Shown: positions 17,970-27,854, numbered from the stretch's first letter. The stretch: DNA of 64,000 bases from Nostoc edaphicum CCNP1411 (GCF_014023275.1 NZ_CP054698.1:2046001-2110000); one strand, 5' to 3'. Program-made: numbers and translations. Notes: generated by a model not told the origin, from the sequence alone.

Positions 17970-18353
17970 ATTTTTGTTTTTGCTGGCTATGCTTATATCG
18001 ATGCCCGCATTACGAAAGATAATACTTTGACACCTGGAAACCGATTGTCAAATAGTGCTAATCATTCTTTCAACTTGTGGACGAGCTACGAAATTCAAAA
18101 AGGTAACTTACAAGGGTTAGGGGCGGGAATAGGCTTGTTTTTTGTAGGCGATCGCGCTAATTTTGACAACACTTACGATGTCCCTAGCTATCTTCGGACT
18201 GATGCCTCTATTTTCTATAAACAAGATCGATTCAGAGCCGCACTCAACTTCAAAAATCTATTTGACATAGACTATTTTGAAAGCTCATTAGGTAATCGTG
18301 TTTATTATGGACAACCTTTTACAGTTCAAGGAACTATTTCTTGGCAGTTTTAA
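17970..18353 (+). pseudogene. C-terminal remnant of a TonB-dependent siderophore receptor
   Basis: The open frame starts directly after a stop at 17967. It encodes FAGYAYIDARITKDNTLTPGNRLSNSANHSF and ends FTVQGTISWQF. This is the final set of beta strands of a FhuA/FoxA-type ferric-siderophore receptor, including the invariant GNRL..S..H region and the terminal Phe. The plug domain and most of the barrel, some 600 residues, are absent and no receptor sequence precedes it, so it is a truncated remnant. Its stop is 14 bases before the FecB-like gene, the arrangement expected of an ancestral receptor-binding protein operon. Confidence 0.85.
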
Positions 18354-18367
18354 TAATTGAGACAATC

Positions 18368-19321
18368 ATGCGACATTTTTATTACTGGCTAATATTAGGC
18401 ATCTTCGGATTTACTCTAGTTACAGCTTGCAATTTCCACACATCTCAAAATATATCCTCTTTACCTAAACAACCAACCGCAGAATGTCGCATGGTTAAAC
18501 ACACAATGGGGGAAACCTGTGTTCCCGTTAACCCCCAGCGTGTTATTACCTTATCCTCATGTACTTTAGGCAATGTCCTTGCACTTGGGGTTAAACCCAT
18601 CGGGACAACTAACGAAGTTTACATACAGGGAAACTCTCTGACATCCATTAATGGTGAAACGGAGGGAATAAAATTACTTGGACTTTCACAACCAAATTTA
18701 GAAGCAACGTTACGACTCAAACCAGATTTAATTATTGGTGTAGATTGGTTCAAGCCAATTTATCCTTTACTATCTAAAATTGCTCCTACAGTATTAGGTG
18801 AGATTGATTACATAAGCTGGCAAAAACATCTGAGTTTTGTAGCTGAATCCTTGGGGAAGCAAGATGCTGAAAAAGCACTTTGGGATCGCTACTATCAGCG
18901 AATAGAAAAGCTAAAACTAGCATTAGGAACTCGCTATCAAGGCAAAAAAATATCCTTTATAACTGTTGGGCGTGAGCAGATATACATTGATTCCAAAAAC
19001 TCATTTCCTGGCTCCATTATCAGTGATGCGCTTTTGCAGCGTCCAGCCTCACAAAATATGGATTCAACCTATGGAGCTTTTCCTATTTCCTTAGAGGAAT
19101 TAAAAAAAGCTGATGGTGATATTTTATTTGTGACAACTTTTTCAAGAAATGGCAATAAATTTCTGGCAAAAAAACAACAAGAACCACTTTGGAAAAAACT
19201 TAAAGCTGTTCAAGAGAATCACGTTTATTATGTTGATTTTATGGCATGGGCTGCAACAAATATGCTGGGAACTGATGCAGTTATTGATGACTTATTTAAA
19301 TACCTCGTCAACGCTCACTAA
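18368..19321 (+). CDS. Iron-siderophore ABC transporter substrate-binding lipoprotein (FecB-like)
   Basis: This 317-residue protein starts at ATG 18368 with a lipoprotein signal ending FTLVTAC. The periplasmic binding fold is recognisable from PQRVITLSSCTLGNVLALGVKPIGTTNEVY, LGLSQPNLEATLRLKPDLIIG, SWQKHLSFVAESLGKQDAEKAL and LEELKKADGDILFVTTF. It would bind a ferric siderophore and deliver it to the FecC/FecD-like permeases encoded at 23.2-25.3 kb on the other strand. Directly downstream are decayed partial copies of DUF1636 and of this gene. It likely lost its own receptor, whose remnant precedes it. Confidence 0.88.
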   Translation: MRHFYYWLILGIFGFTLVTACNFHTSQNISSLPKQPTAECRMVKHTMGETCVPVNPQRVITLSSCTLGNVLALGVKPIGTTNEVYIQGNSLTSINGETEGIKLLGLSQPNLEATLRLKPDLIIGVDWFKPIYPLLSKIAPTVLGEIDYISWQKHLSFVAESLGKQDAEKALWDRYYQRIEKLKLALGTRYQGKKISFITVGREQIYIDSKNSFPGSIISDALLQRPASQNMDSTYGAFPISLEELKKADGDILFVTTFSRNGNKFLAKKQQEPLWKKLKAVQENHVYYVDFMAWAATNMLGTDAVIDDLFKYLVNAH

Positions 19322-19327
19322 CTCAAA

Positions 19328-19384
19328 TCCCCAAACACATCATATTCGTCTGTAAATCCGGCTACTATTTTTCTGATGAAGCAA
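19328..19384 (+). pseudogene. Relic of a DUF1636 gene 5' end
   Basis: Six bases after the FecB-like stop, the sequence can be read as KHIIFVCKSGYYFSDE. This aligns with KHTLFVCKACHRSSEK at the start of the intact DUF1636 gene at 19655. The start codon is lost. It is explained by a tandem duplication of the fecB-DUF1636 pair. Confidence 0.6.
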
Positions 19385-19411
19385 GATGTTTTTACTACAA
19401 AGGGATACCTT

Positions 19412-19651
19412 TTTATTCCTGAAGAAGAAGTATAGGGGATAGACGGTGATATTATATTTATAAGAATTTATGGAGATGACGATGAAAAATCATTGAAATA
19501 ACTCAAACAAAAGCCACTATGTAAAACGCTTAAAGCCGTTCAGCAAAATCATGTTTACTTAATAAAATTATCAACCTGGAGAGAGTCAAATCTGCTTGCG
19601 ACTGATGTCGTAATTGATGATTTATTTAAATACCTAGTCAACACACCTTAA
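19412..19651 (+). pseudogene. Relic of a second FecB-like gene 3' end
   Basis: The frame reads DGDIIFIRIYGDDDEKSLK, stop, LKQKPLCKTLKAVQQNHVYL, then LATDVVIDDLFKYLVNTP and a stop. It parallels ADGDILFVTTF, LWKKLKAVQENHVYYV and LGTDAVIDDLFKYLVNAH of the intact gene. An internal TAA and an earlier TAG show decay. The final stop is three bases before the DUF1636 start. Confidence 0.85.
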
Positions 19652-19654
19652 CCC

Positions 19655-20032
19655 ATGACTAAACACACGCTATTCGTCTGCAAAGCCTGCCACCGTTCAT
19701 CTGAAAAACGACCAGAAAATCCACCTTTCGATGGCAATACTTTACTTGACAAACTAAATACTTTATGTAGTGAACAATTCCATCCTGACGAACTAGAAAT
19801 TCAGCCTGTTGGGTGTCTTTGGGCTTGCAGTCAAGGCTGTGTTGTATCTGTATCTAGCCACGAGAAACCCACCTATCTATTTGTCAATCTTTCCCCAGAA
19901 GAAAGTTCAGCAGCATTAATAGAATTTATGCAACTGTATATCAAGAGTCGTAAAGGCGGTGTAGTTTGGGAAAAATTTCCCGAACTTTTGCAGTCTAAGA
20001 TTTTCGCGCAAATTCCGCCTGTAAAATCATAG
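19655..20032 (+). CDS. DUF1636 family metal-binding protein
   Basis: This 125-residue protein contains the family pattern LFVCKACHRSSE near the N-terminus and VGCLWACSQGCVVSVSSHEKPTYLF in the middle. Four or five Cys are arranged like a thioredoxin-like [2Fe-2S] or metal site. DUF1636 proteins are usually small, predicted metal-binding proteins found near metal uptake genes; their role is not established. It is placed as the last gene of the fecB-like group, which suggests a part in intracellular iron or siderophore handling. Confidence 0.82.
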   Translation: MTKHTLFVCKACHRSSEKRPENPPFDGNTLLDKLNTLCSEQFHPDELEIQPVGCLWACSQGCVVSVSSHEKPTYLFVNLSPEESSAALIEFMQLYIKSRKGGVVWEKFPELLQSKIFAQIPPVKS

Positions 20033-20142
20033 CTTTGGTAAAATATGTTTGATTTGACTCTAAATTATCGGATCATCAGGAATCGCACTTACCCGCTACT
20101 TCCAGAGGATTGCGATCGCCACTAATCTAATTCATTTCCCTA

Positions 20143-22035
20143 CTAACCAAGATTTTTCATTCCCGATTGCACGTTCCACAAACCAGCATAAATCCCATTC
20201 TTCTCCAACAATTTTTCGTGTGTTCCCGACTCAACGAATTCTCCATATTCCATCACATAAATACAATCAGCATTGCGGATAGTGGAAAGACGATGAGCTA
20301 TGGCTATTGTCGTTCGATTAGCAGTAATGCGTTCCAAAGAACGCTGAATAGCAGCTTCAGTTTCATTATCCACTGCTGATGTTGCTTCATCTAAAATCAA
20401 AATTGGTGGATTCTTTAAAACGGCCCTAGCGATCGCAATTCTTTGGCGTTGTCCACCAGATAATTTTTGACCCCGTTCACCGACTATTGTCTCATAACCT
20501 TGGGGTAGGCGGATAATAAAATCATCAGCTTCGGCAATTTTCGCAGCTGCAATTATTTGTTGATCGGTAGCATCAAAAGTACCATAGGCGATATTTTCAG
20601 CAATCGTACCATGAAATAAGAATACGTCTTGGCTAACCAAACCGATACTACGACGCAAATCACGTAAGTTTAATTTTTGGATATCAATACCATCAATAGT
20701 AATTGTTCCAGAAGAAATATCATAAAATCGCAGTAGTAATTTAACTAAGGTACTTTTCCCGGAACCTGTAGATCCAACTATAGCAATAGTTTTGCTATAG
20801 GGAATATGTAAAGATAGTTTTTTAATTACTGGTTCTCTATTTAGATAAGAAAAAGTTACTTGCTTAAAGTCAATTTCACCACGTACCTGAGCAACATTTA
20901 AAGATATATTTCCTCTAATAATGTTAATGGGAGCATCTAATAAATCCATAATCCGATTGGCAGAAGCCATTGACCTTTGATATTTGTCGAATATTTCTCC
21001 TAATGTTACTAATGGCCACAATAATCTCTGTACTAAAACGAGTAAAACACTATAATTACCAATAGATATTTGACCAGTATATGCCGCCATCCCTCCCCAA
21101 AATAATAAGGCTGTAAACCCTACTAAAACTAGCATTCTAATTAAGGGCACAAATGCGGCAGAAAGTTTAATTGCTTTGGTGTTACTTTTTCTATATGCTT
21201 CGCTATCTCCCGCCAATCTAGCGCTTTCATAATCTTCAGCGGTGAAACTTTTAATTGTATTAATTCCACTAAGATTATTTGCCAATCGTGAATTCAAAAA
21301 ACTTACCTTTTCCCGCACCTCAGCATAACGAGCTTCCAGACGCTTTTGATAAGTAAAGGAACCCCAAACAATAAATGGCATGGGTAACATTACTACTAGG
21401 GTAATGGAAGGAGGTAAAACAAAGAAAGCACCAACAGTTAAAATAATGAGTGAAGTGCTAATCTGGATGATGTCATTAGCTCCAAAATTTAAAAAATCTT
21501 CTAACTGATTGATATCATCATTCAAAATTGACATCAAACGACCAGTGCTGCTTTCTTCAAAGTAAGCTGAATCTAATTCTTGGACATGATTGTAAGTATC
21601 TAAGCGTAAACTATGCTGGATATTTTGAGCTAGACTACGCCAAATTCTATCATAGGCGTATTGAGAAAGTGATTCAAATATCCAAATAATGACAGTGACA
21701 AAAGAAAGCAATAAAAATTGCGAAAATACATCTCTTATTCCCAACTTTGCAATTAGAGAATCTTGCTGCTTGACGAGAATATCTACCGCAGTACCAATCA
21801 ACCACGGTGGTGCTAAGTCTAAAAGCGTATTGATGATCGAAAATGTTGTTGCTTGCCAAATTTGTTGGCGATATTGGCTGCCATAGTTGAGCAAGCGTTG
21901 TAAAGGATGGGCTGAATTACTACGATTTTTAGATACTTTAGGAGATTGTGATGTGATTGTCACGACTATTTGTTGTTTGTAGTTAGGTGAATGTGAGTTA
22001 AAATAATCTGCACTAGAAAATGTATTTTTAAGCAA
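20143..22035 (-). CDS. ABC transporter, fused permease and ATPase (exporter type)
   Basis: This 630-residue half-transporter has a six-helix membrane domain (about 55-365) and an ATPase domain (about 385-620). The ATPase has Walker A GSTGSGKST, a Q loop in RRSIGLVSQDVFLF, signature [15 protein letters not shown], Walker B ILILDEATSAVD and the switch His in IAHRLSTI. The first 45 residues are polar. Relatives export lipids, peptides or siderophores. It lies downstream of the iron-uptake genes on the same strand, which makes siderophore export or processing of imported complexes an attractive guess. The 170-base spacer of repeat DNA suggests a separate transcript. Confidence 0.9.
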   Translation of the reverse strand: MLKNTFSSADYFNSHSPNYKQQIVVTITSQSPKVSKNRSNSAHPLQRLLNYGSQYRQQIWQATTFSIINTLLDLAPPWLIGTAVDILVKQQDSLIAKLGIRDVFSQFLLLSFVTVIIWIFESLSQYAYDRIWRSLAQNIQHSLRLDTYNHVQELDSAYFEESSTGRLMSILNDDINQLEDFLNFGANDIIQISTSLIILTVGAFFVLPPSITLVVMLPMPFIVWGSFTYQKRLEARYAEVREKVSFLNSRLANNLSGINTIKSFTAEDYESARLAGDSEAYRKSNTKAIKLSAAFVPLIRMLVLVGFTALLFWGGMAAYTGQISIGNYSVLLVLVQRLLWPLVTLGEIFDKYQRSMASANRIMDLLDAPINIIRGNISLNVAQVRGEIDFKQVTFSYLNREPVIKKLSLHIPYSKTIAIVGSTGSGKSTLVKLLLRFYDISSGTITIDGIDIQKLNLRDLRRSIGLVSQDVFLFHGTIAENIAYGTFDATDQQIIAAAKIAEADDFIIRLPQGYETIVGERGQKLSGGQRQRIAIARAVLKNPPILILDEATSAVDNETEAAIQRSLERITANRTTIAIAHRLSTIRNADCIYVMEYGEFVESGTHEKLLEKNGIYAGLWNVQSGMKNLG

Positions 22036-22079
22036 TGTCTTTAGTAGAAATCGAATCAGTCATTGCAGAAAATTTATAG

Positions 22080-22275
22080 GAAGAATTCAGAACTCAGGAG
22101 TCAGGAGTCAGAATTCAGTATGAATTCTGTACGACTGGGTAATGAATATTGGTTTAAAACCTGGCCCGCAAGTGGCGCGAAACCAGGATGAAATTTTTTT
22201 CACTCATTTAAAACTCTATCCCTTCATGGGTAGAGTATTCTGAATTCTGAATTCTGAATTCTGACTCCTTTTTAT
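22080..22275. repeat. GAATTCTGA / ACTCAGGAGTCAGG repeat cluster
   Basis: Copies of AGAACTCAGGAGTCAG on one side and TCTGAATTCTGAATTCTGA on the other surround 22140-22210. The right part overlaps the 3' end of the FecE-like gene and encodes its last residues. Confidence 0.7.
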
Positions 22276-23080
22276 TATTTACTTTTCCCTTGCGTCCTAT
22301 CGGTACACACATCGGCGTCTCTACTACTGGGTCAGGAATAATCCGACACTCCAACCCAAAAACCTCCTGAACCATTTCTTGAGTCATCACTAGCTTTGGT
22401 TCTCCAGCAGCAAAAATTCGACCATCTTTGACTGCAACTAAATAATCAGCATAACGACACGCCTGATTCAAATCATGTAGCACCATCACAATTGTCCGTC
22501 CCTGATTTTGGTTCAACTCATACAATAAATCCAAAATCTCTATCTGATGCGCCAAATCTAAAAAAGTAGTTGGTTCATCTAAAAGTAAAATATCTGTATC
22601 TTGCGCCAATGCCATTGCAATCCAAGCTCTTTGTCGTTGTCCACCAGACAAAGTATCTAATGCTCTATCTGCTAATTTCAACAAATCTGTAATTTCTAGT
22701 GCTTGCTGCACGATTTTTTCATCTTTTTCCGACCACTGCTGCAACCAATTTTGATAAGGATAACGTCCTTGTGCTACCAAATCTCGCACTGTTAAACCTT
22801 CCGGTGCTACTGGCCCTTGGGGCAAAATACCTAACTGCTGTGCTACTTCTTTGGTGGAAAGATTAAAAATAGATGTTCCATCAAGATAGACCGTACCGCC
22901 ACAGGGTTTAAGTAATCTTGCCAGACCTCGTAATAATGTTGATTTACCACAACCATTAGCACCAACTAAAGCACTAATTTGTCCGGTGGGGATTGTTAAA
23001 TTTAGGTCACGGATAATCAGCGCACCATCGTAAGCTAAAGACAGACTTTTGGTTGAGAGTCCTTTCATAAGTGAAACCAT
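22208..23080 (-). CDS. Iron-siderophore ABC transporter ATP-binding protein (FecE-like)
   Basis: About 290 residues. Walker A is GANGCGKST, the signature is [17 protein letters not shown] and Walker B is [16 protein letters not shown]. The Q loop reads [16 protein letters not shown] and the switch His lies in [14 protein letters not shown]. It powers the two permeases encoded just upstream. The start is uncertain: the codons before Met at 23080 come from AAATGAY tandem repeats, and a second in-frame Met lies at 23068. The tail [18 protein letters not shown] is encoded by GAATTC-type repeats and is not a family feature. It is the third gene of a permease-permease-ATPase operon. Confidence 0.92.
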   Translation of the reverse strand: MVSLMKGLSTKSLSLAYDGALIIRDLNLTIPTGQISALVGANGCGKSTLLRGLARLLKPCGGTVYLDGTSIFNLSTKEVAQQLGILPQGPVAPEGLTVRDLVAQGRYPYQNWLQQWSEKDEKIVQQALEITDLLKLADRALDTLSGGQRQRAWIAMALAQDTDILLLDEPTTFLDLAHQIEILDLLYELNQNQGRTIVMVLHDLNQACRYADYLVAVKDGRIFAAGEPKLVMTQEMVQEVFGLECRIIPDPVVETPMCVPIGRKGKVNNKKESEFRIQNSEYSTHEGIEF

Positions 23081-23197
23081 TTTAGATTTATCATTTATCA
23101 TTTGTCATTTGTCATTTGTTTTTATTTGCGTCCCCCATCTCCTCATCTCTCGGTTGGTGAGCAAAGTTAAACCACATCTCCTCCAATCCCCAGCTTC

Positions 23198-24238
23198 TTA
23201 TTTTTTGCGGTTACGAATTAATAAATAAAGAAAATAAGGAGCACCAATAGCAGCAGTTACGACGCCACAAGGAAATTCGATAGGTGCAAACAGGGTTCTT
23301 CCTAGCAAGTCTGCCATTACAACAATCACTCCTCCCAAGAGTGCGGAAGTAGGAATCAAGCCTTCATGGGTTCCACCTACCAACTGTCGTCCTAAATGAG
23401 GTGCGATTAAACCAATAAAACCAATATTTCCGGCGGTGGCGACTCCTGCACCGGCTAAGGCTACACCCACCAGCACGAGTAAACCACGCTGCCATTCCAC
23501 TTGACTACCTAAACTTTTGGCGACATCATCTCCTAAATTTAAAGCGTTCAAATGTCTTGTTAGTGTCAAAGCCATTGGGACAAAAACAATTAACCAAGGT
23601 AACAGAGAAAAGACTTGCTCCCAAGTCCGACCGTAGACGCTCCCAGCTAACCAAACCAAAGCATTACTAACGTCATTGATTTCGCCAAAGGTAATCATTA
23701 AGCTGGTTATGGCACTGGCGATCGCAGATAAACCAACACCCATTAAAATTAATAGAATCGGAGAACTACCGTTATTCCAAGCCAGGGAGTAAATTAAAAT
23801 CGCCATCAGCAATGCACCAGCAAAAGCCGACAAAGGCAAGGTGTAAATTGGTGCTGATGGGAATAGTATAATTACTGTAACCGCCGCCAGACTCGCCCCA
23901 GCATTGATGCCGATAATACCTGGGTCAGCCAATGGATTGCGTGTCAGTCCTTGGAAGATAGTGCCAGAAATTGCCAACGCCATTCCCACCATAAAAGCTA
24001 CAAGGGTGCGGGGTAGACGTAGACTCTGAATCACGAACTGATGGTCTGGGTTTCCTGTATCTAAACCTAATATAGTTTTCACGATATCTAAAGGCGAGAT
24101 TGGATATTCCCCACGCCCGACATTCATTACCATCGCTACTGCGATCGCTACTGCCAAACATAGCAATATGATTGGTACACGTCGGTCAATTCGGAAAGAT
24201 ATCGCTTGGGAACGAATGACTAGCCAATCAAAACTCAT
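23198..24238 (-). CDS. Iron-siderophore ABC transporter permease (FecD-like)
   Basis: This 346-residue FecCD-family permease has about nine to ten membrane helices. Family motifs are present: LRLPRTLVAFMVGMALAISGTIFQGLTRNPLADPGIIGINAGASLA and GNIGFIGLIAPHLGRQLVGG, with FPCGVVTAAIGAPYFLYLL at the end. It forms the transmembrane pore with the neighbouring permease. Its ATG overlaps the stop of the upstream permease as ATGA (24235-24238), showing translational coupling. The 97-96 base spacer to the ATPase gene contains repeat DNA. Confidence 0.94.
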   Translation of the reverse strand: MSFDWLVIRSQAISFRIDRRVPIILLCLAVAIAVAMVMNVGRGEYPISPLDIVKTILGLDTGNPDHQFVIQSLRLPRTLVAFMVGMALAISGTIFQGLTRNPLADPGIIGINAGASLAAVTVIILFPSAPIYTLPLSAFAGALLMAILIYSLAWNNGSSPILLILMGVGLSAIASAITSLMITFGEINDVSNALVWLAGSVYGRTWEQVFSLLPWLIVFVPMALTLTRHLNALNLGDDVAKSLGSQVEWQRGLLVLVGVALAGAGVATAGNIGFIGLIAPHLGRQLVGGTHEGLIPTSALLGGVIVVMADLLGRTLFAPIEFPCGVVTAAIGAPYFLYLLIRNRKK

Positions 24239-25266
24239 TTTTTCACCTTCGACTTAGCCAGGTAGACAAAAAAAGGAGCGCCAACTATTGCTGTCATTAC
24301 ACCTACAGGTAACTCCTGTGGTTTGAGCAATACACGGGCGGCAATATCTGCGATCAAGAGTAAAATAGCACCCAAAACTGCACAATAAGGTAATATCCAA
24401 CGATAATCGGCTTTAATATAAAATCTCACTATATGGGGAACGACTAAACCAATGAAGCCGATTGGCCCTGCAAGAGCGACGGAACTTCCTGCTAGTAAAA
24501 CTACGCTGATAGCGGTAAATATTTTGATCCAAGCTGTCTGCTGACCCAAACCTTTGGCGACATCTTCACCTAAACTCATAGTGGTAATTTGTCTGCCGAG
24601 GGCAAAAGCTACTACTAATCCGATGCCGACGAAAGGCAGTAGTTGTAAGAATAAATTAAAATCTCGACCAGATAATGAACCAGCTAACCAAAATCTAACT
24701 TGTTCAAGTGTTTGTTGACTGACAATGAGGATACCGGTGGTGAAGGAAGAAATCAGAGCAGTTAACGCCGCTCCTGCTACTGTCAGATTCAGTGGGGTGG
24801 CTCCTCCTCGTCCCAGAGAGCCAAGGATGTAAACTAACACCGCTATTACTCCCGCACCCAGAAATGCCGCAAGAGCATAAACATTTAGGGATGAGCTACC
24901 AAAAATAAAAGTTGCGACAACGACAAAAAGAGCGGCTCCCGATTCAATACCCAAAATGCCTGGATCTGCTAAGGGGTTTCGCGTTAAACCCTGCATCAAT
25001 GCTCCCGATACAGCCAGAGATGAACCAACAAGGATAGCAATTAGCGATCGCGGTAATCTCACAGTCTGAATAACTAAGTGATCATAGGAACCATCAAAGG
25101 CTAGAAAAGATGTCAAAATCTTACCTAGAGGTATTTCTGCTGCACCTAGCGTCACACTGTACACCAAGCAAATTAGTAGCATACATAGTCCCAAAATCAG
25201 ACCAAAGAAGGCTGTAATGGGTGGCTTTTTCAATTCTCTAGGTGAGAGTGTAGTTGCTTTTATCAT
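24235..25266 (-). CDS. Iron-siderophore ABC transporter permease (FecC-like)
   Basis: This 343-residue FecCD-family permease is the first gene of the uptake operon. VRLPRSLIAILVGSSLAVSGALMQGLTRNPLADPGILGIESGAALF and GPIGFIGLVVPHIVRF are typical. LPVGVMTAIVGAPFFVYL is the conserved C-terminal motif. It pairs with the coupled downstream permease as a heterodimer in the plasma membrane. A weak Fur-box-like string lies about 97 bases upstream (25363-25380), consistent with iron repression but not proven. Confidence 0.94.
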   Translation of the reverse strand: MIKATTLSPRELKKPPITAFFGLILGLCMLLICLVYSVTLGAAEIPLGKILTSFLAFDGSYDHLVIQTVRLPRSLIAILVGSSLAVSGALMQGLTRNPLADPGILGIESGAALFVVVATFIFGSSSLNVYALAAFLGAGVIAVLVYILGSLGRGGATPLNLTVAGAALTALISSFTTGILIVSQQTLEQVRFWLAGSLSGRDFNLFLQLLPFVGIGLVVAFALGRQITTMSLGEDVAKGLGQQTAWIKIFTAISVVLLAGSSVALAGPIGFIGLVVPHIVRFYIKADYRWILPYCAVLGAILLLIADIAARVLLKPQELPVGVMTAIVGAPFFVYLAKSKVKK

Positions 25267-25362
25267 TTGATCCTGCCGTCATTTGAAACTATTACGCTCT
25301 GCTTGGCTAGTTATTTTTCAATAGATAATATCAATATTTAACAGCATTTTAATCATAGAATT

Positions 25363-25380
25363 GATAATCTTTCTTGATAA
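25363..25380 (-). promoter_or_regulatory. Weak Fur-box-like sequence upstream of the siderophore uptake operon
   Basis: GATAATCTTTCTTGATAA keeps two of the GATAAT-type hexamers of a Fur box but diverges in the middle. Its position in the promoter region of the FecC-like gene is the main support. The surrounding spacer 25267-25633 is AT-rich until the heptamer repeat at 25561. Confidence 0.25.
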
Positions 25381-25560
25381 ATATATAGATTACATGATTA
25401 TGTAGCCTTTTTCCATTTTTTAAACGGAATAAGGGATGTCATTACAGTTTTGATATATTTTCTCAATAAAGTGATATTGTGAGATCGGCTTAAATCTGCT
25501 TTGTCAAAGTTACTTGCGTGCCAAGAGGAGACTGGGCACTGGGAAGCAAAGGAGAATAAT

Positions 25561-25602
25561 TAATGCCCAATGCCCAATGCCCCATGCCCAATTCCCAATA
25601 AG
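25561..25602. repeat. Heptanucleotide tandem of the CCCAATG type
   Basis: Five to six imperfect units (CCCAATG, CCCCATG, CCCAATT) lie just before the acylase gene. They resemble the short tandemly repeated heptamers described in Calothrix and Anabaena. Confidence 0.75.
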
Positions 25603-25645
25603 CAGTTTCAGTCACCAGTCGTTACATCTGTAAATGGTGGTGTTA

Positions 25646-27751
25646 ATGAGGATTGATACTTTACTCAGAGTTTACAAAAGAAAATCAATACGCGTTTTAC
25701 CCTTTATACTCAGCTTAATACTGGTTTTGTTTGTCGGAAGCCGCGCTGTAGCTGTACCAACAAAATCAACAGAGATATTATGGGATACATACGGTGTACC
25801 GCATATTTACGGTAAAGATGACCAGAGTGCATTTTATGCCTTTGGTTGGGCACAAATGCAAAGTCATGGAGATTTACTTTTGCGTCTCTATGGTCAAGCA
25901 CGAGGACGCGCGGCGGAATATTGGGGAGAGGAATACCTCGAATCAGATCGTTGGGTACAAACTGCGGGAGTACCAGAACGCGCTCGTTCTTGGTACAAGG
26001 CACAAAGTCCAGCTTTTCGTAGTTATCTCGATGCTTTTGCTACTGGGATCAATGCTTATGCAAAACAAAATCCTAACTTAATTGATGATCAAGTTGAGTT
26101 GGTGTTACCAGTCAAGGCAGAAGATGTCATGGCTCACTTACATCGGGTACTCAATTTCACCTTTGTGGTCAATCCGGAGCAAGTATTAGGTCTGAGCAAA
26201 GAAAAGTTGCAAGCAGGATCTAATGGTTGGGCGATCGCACCAAGTCATTCTGTCGATGGGAATGCTATGTTGCTAGCGAACCCACACCTACCTTGGTCAG
26301 ATTTATTTTTATGGTACGAAGCCCAAATCACCGCCCCAGGAATAGATGCTTATGGAGCCACACTTGTAGGTATTCCCGTATTAGCGATCGCATTCAACAA
26401 CAACTTGGGTTGGACTCACACTGTTAATACCTATGATGGTTGGGATATTTATGAACTCACACTGGCCGGTAATGGGTACCGGTTTGATGACAAAGTTCGT
26501 AACTTTCAGACGAAAACCCTTTCCTTGAAGGTGAAGCAGAAAGATGGCTCCTTACAAGAGCAACCATTAGTAGTGAAAAGTTCTGTCCACGGGCCTGTAG
26601 TAGCCGAGAAAAATGGTAAAGCCGTAGCGCTAAGAGTTGCAGGTCTTGATCGACCAGGTGTACTCCAGCAGTGGTGGGATATGGCACGAGCAAAAAACCT
26701 TAACCAGTTTGAAAAAACGCTCCAGCGCTTGCAATTGCCAATGTTTACGGTGATGTATGCGGATCGAGAAGGGCATATTATGCACCTATTCAACGGTCAA
26801 GTTCCCGTGCGTTCTAGTGGTGATTTTGAATACTGGGAAGGCATAATCCCAGGAAATACATCTAAAACCTTGTGGACAAAAATTCATCCTTACAAAGATT
26901 TACCGCGCATAGTTGATCCGAAGAGTGGCTGGTTGCAAAATACAAACGATCCACCTTGGACAACTACATTTCCAACCGCCATTAAAGCAGATAATTACCC
27001 GCCTTACATGGCACCTCGTTTCATGGGTTTCCGCTCCCAACGTTCTGTAAGGATGTTGGCTGAGGATGACAAAATCTCTTTTGATGAAATGGTTGCATAC
27101 AAGCACTCTACCCGTATGGAACTAGCTGATCGGATTTTGGATGATTTAATTCCGGCTGCACGCAAGTACGGTCAGGACTTAGGGCAAAAAGCAGCGAATG
27201 TCTTAGAAGCCTGGGATCGCCAAGCTGATGCAGATAGTCGCGGGGCCGTATTATTTGCTTTTTGGGTACACCAGATGGACTTAGATAAGACATTTAGTAA
27301 ACCCTGGAATGAAAATTCTCCACGCACCACACCCGATGGTTTAGCTAATCCTGAAAGTGCAGTTGCAACTCTGCAAGCAGCCGCAGCAGAGGTAGAAAAG
27401 ACTTATGGGGCAATTGATGTACCGTGGGGCCAGGTTTTTCGGCTACGGTTGGGTGATGTGGATTTGCCTGGTAATGGTGGGGATGATAGCCTGGGAATTT
27501 TTCGGGTACTGAATTCTGCTCCTGGAGCAAACGGTCAGTTCCAAGCATTTGGAGGTGATTCCTATGTGGCTGCAATTGAATTTTCTAACCCTGTACGGGC
27601 AATGGCACTCACCAGCTATGGTAATGCAACTCAACCCGGATCGCCCCACATTAGCGACCAGTTACAGATGTTCGCTAACAAAAAGTTGCGGACTGTGTGG
27701 CGCGATCGCTCAGATATTCTTGCCCATCTAGAAGAACGTAAAATATTCTGA
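25646..27751 (+). CDS. Penicillin acylase family (Ntn-hydrolase) amidase, secreted
   Basis: About 701 residues. A signal peptide precedes the A chain, which contains [17 protein letters not shown] and [28 protein letters not shown]. The autoprocessing site is visible as [13 protein letters not shown]: the Ser after Gly (residue 192 from this start) would be the new N-terminal nucleophile of the B chain. NPHLPW and [13 protein letters not shown] follow in family positions. Relatives are acyl-homoserine lactone acylases and the siderophore-maturation acylase PvdQ, as well as penicillin acylases. Substrate cannot be read from sequence. It sits beside, and divergent from, the siderophore uptake operon. 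ATG 25634 is an alternative start. Confidence 0.9.
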   Translation: MRIDTLLRVYKRKSIRVLPFILSLILVLFVGSRAVAVPTKSTEILWDTYGVPHIYGKDDQSAFYAFGWAQMQSHGDLLLRLYGQARGRAAEYWGEEYLESDRWVQTAGVPERARSWYKAQSPAFRSYLDAFATGINAYAKQNPNLIDDQVELVLPVKAEDVMAHLHRVLNFTFVVNPEQVLGLSKEKLQAGSNGWAIAPSHSVDGNAMLLANPHLPWSDLFLWYEAQITAPGIDAYGATLVGIPVLAIAFNNNLGWTHTVNTYDGWDIYELTLAGNGYRFDDKVRNFQTKTLSLKVKQKDGSLQEQPLVVKSSVHGPVVAEKNGKAVALRVAGLDRPGVLQQWWDMARAKNLNQFEKTLQRLQLPMFTVMYADREGHIMHLFNGQVPVRSSGDFEYWEGIIPGNTSKTLWTKIHPYKDLPRIVDPKSGWLQNTNDPPWTTTFPTAIKADNYPPYMAPRFMGFRSQRSVRMLAEDDKISFDEMVAYKHSTRMELADRILDDLIPAARKYGQDLGQKAANVLEAWDRQADADSRGAVLFAFWVHQMDLDKTFSKPWNENSPRTTPDGLANPESAVATLQAAAAEVEKTYGAIDVPWGQVFRLRLGDVDLPGNGGDDSLGIFRVLNSAPGANGQFQAFGGDSYVAAIEFSNPVRAMALTSYGNATQPGSPHISDQLQMFANKKLRTVWRDRSDILAHLEERKIF

Positions 27752-27806
27752 GGTGAATGGCACGAAGATAAGCCCAAAATCCTGTGTTGCCTCTGCTCAA
27801 GCCACT

Positions 27807-27854
27807 AGAGGCGGAGCCTCTCAGGATCGGTTCCCAGCCTCCAGGCTGGGAACC
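27807..27854. terminator. Two hairpins between convergent genes
   Basis: AGAGGC GGA GCCTCT (27807-27821) is followed by a perfect 12-bp stem, GGTTCCCAGCCT with AGGCTGGGAACC (27829-27854). They sit between the ends of the acylase gene and RTX protein 1 and may terminate both. Confidence 0.55.
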
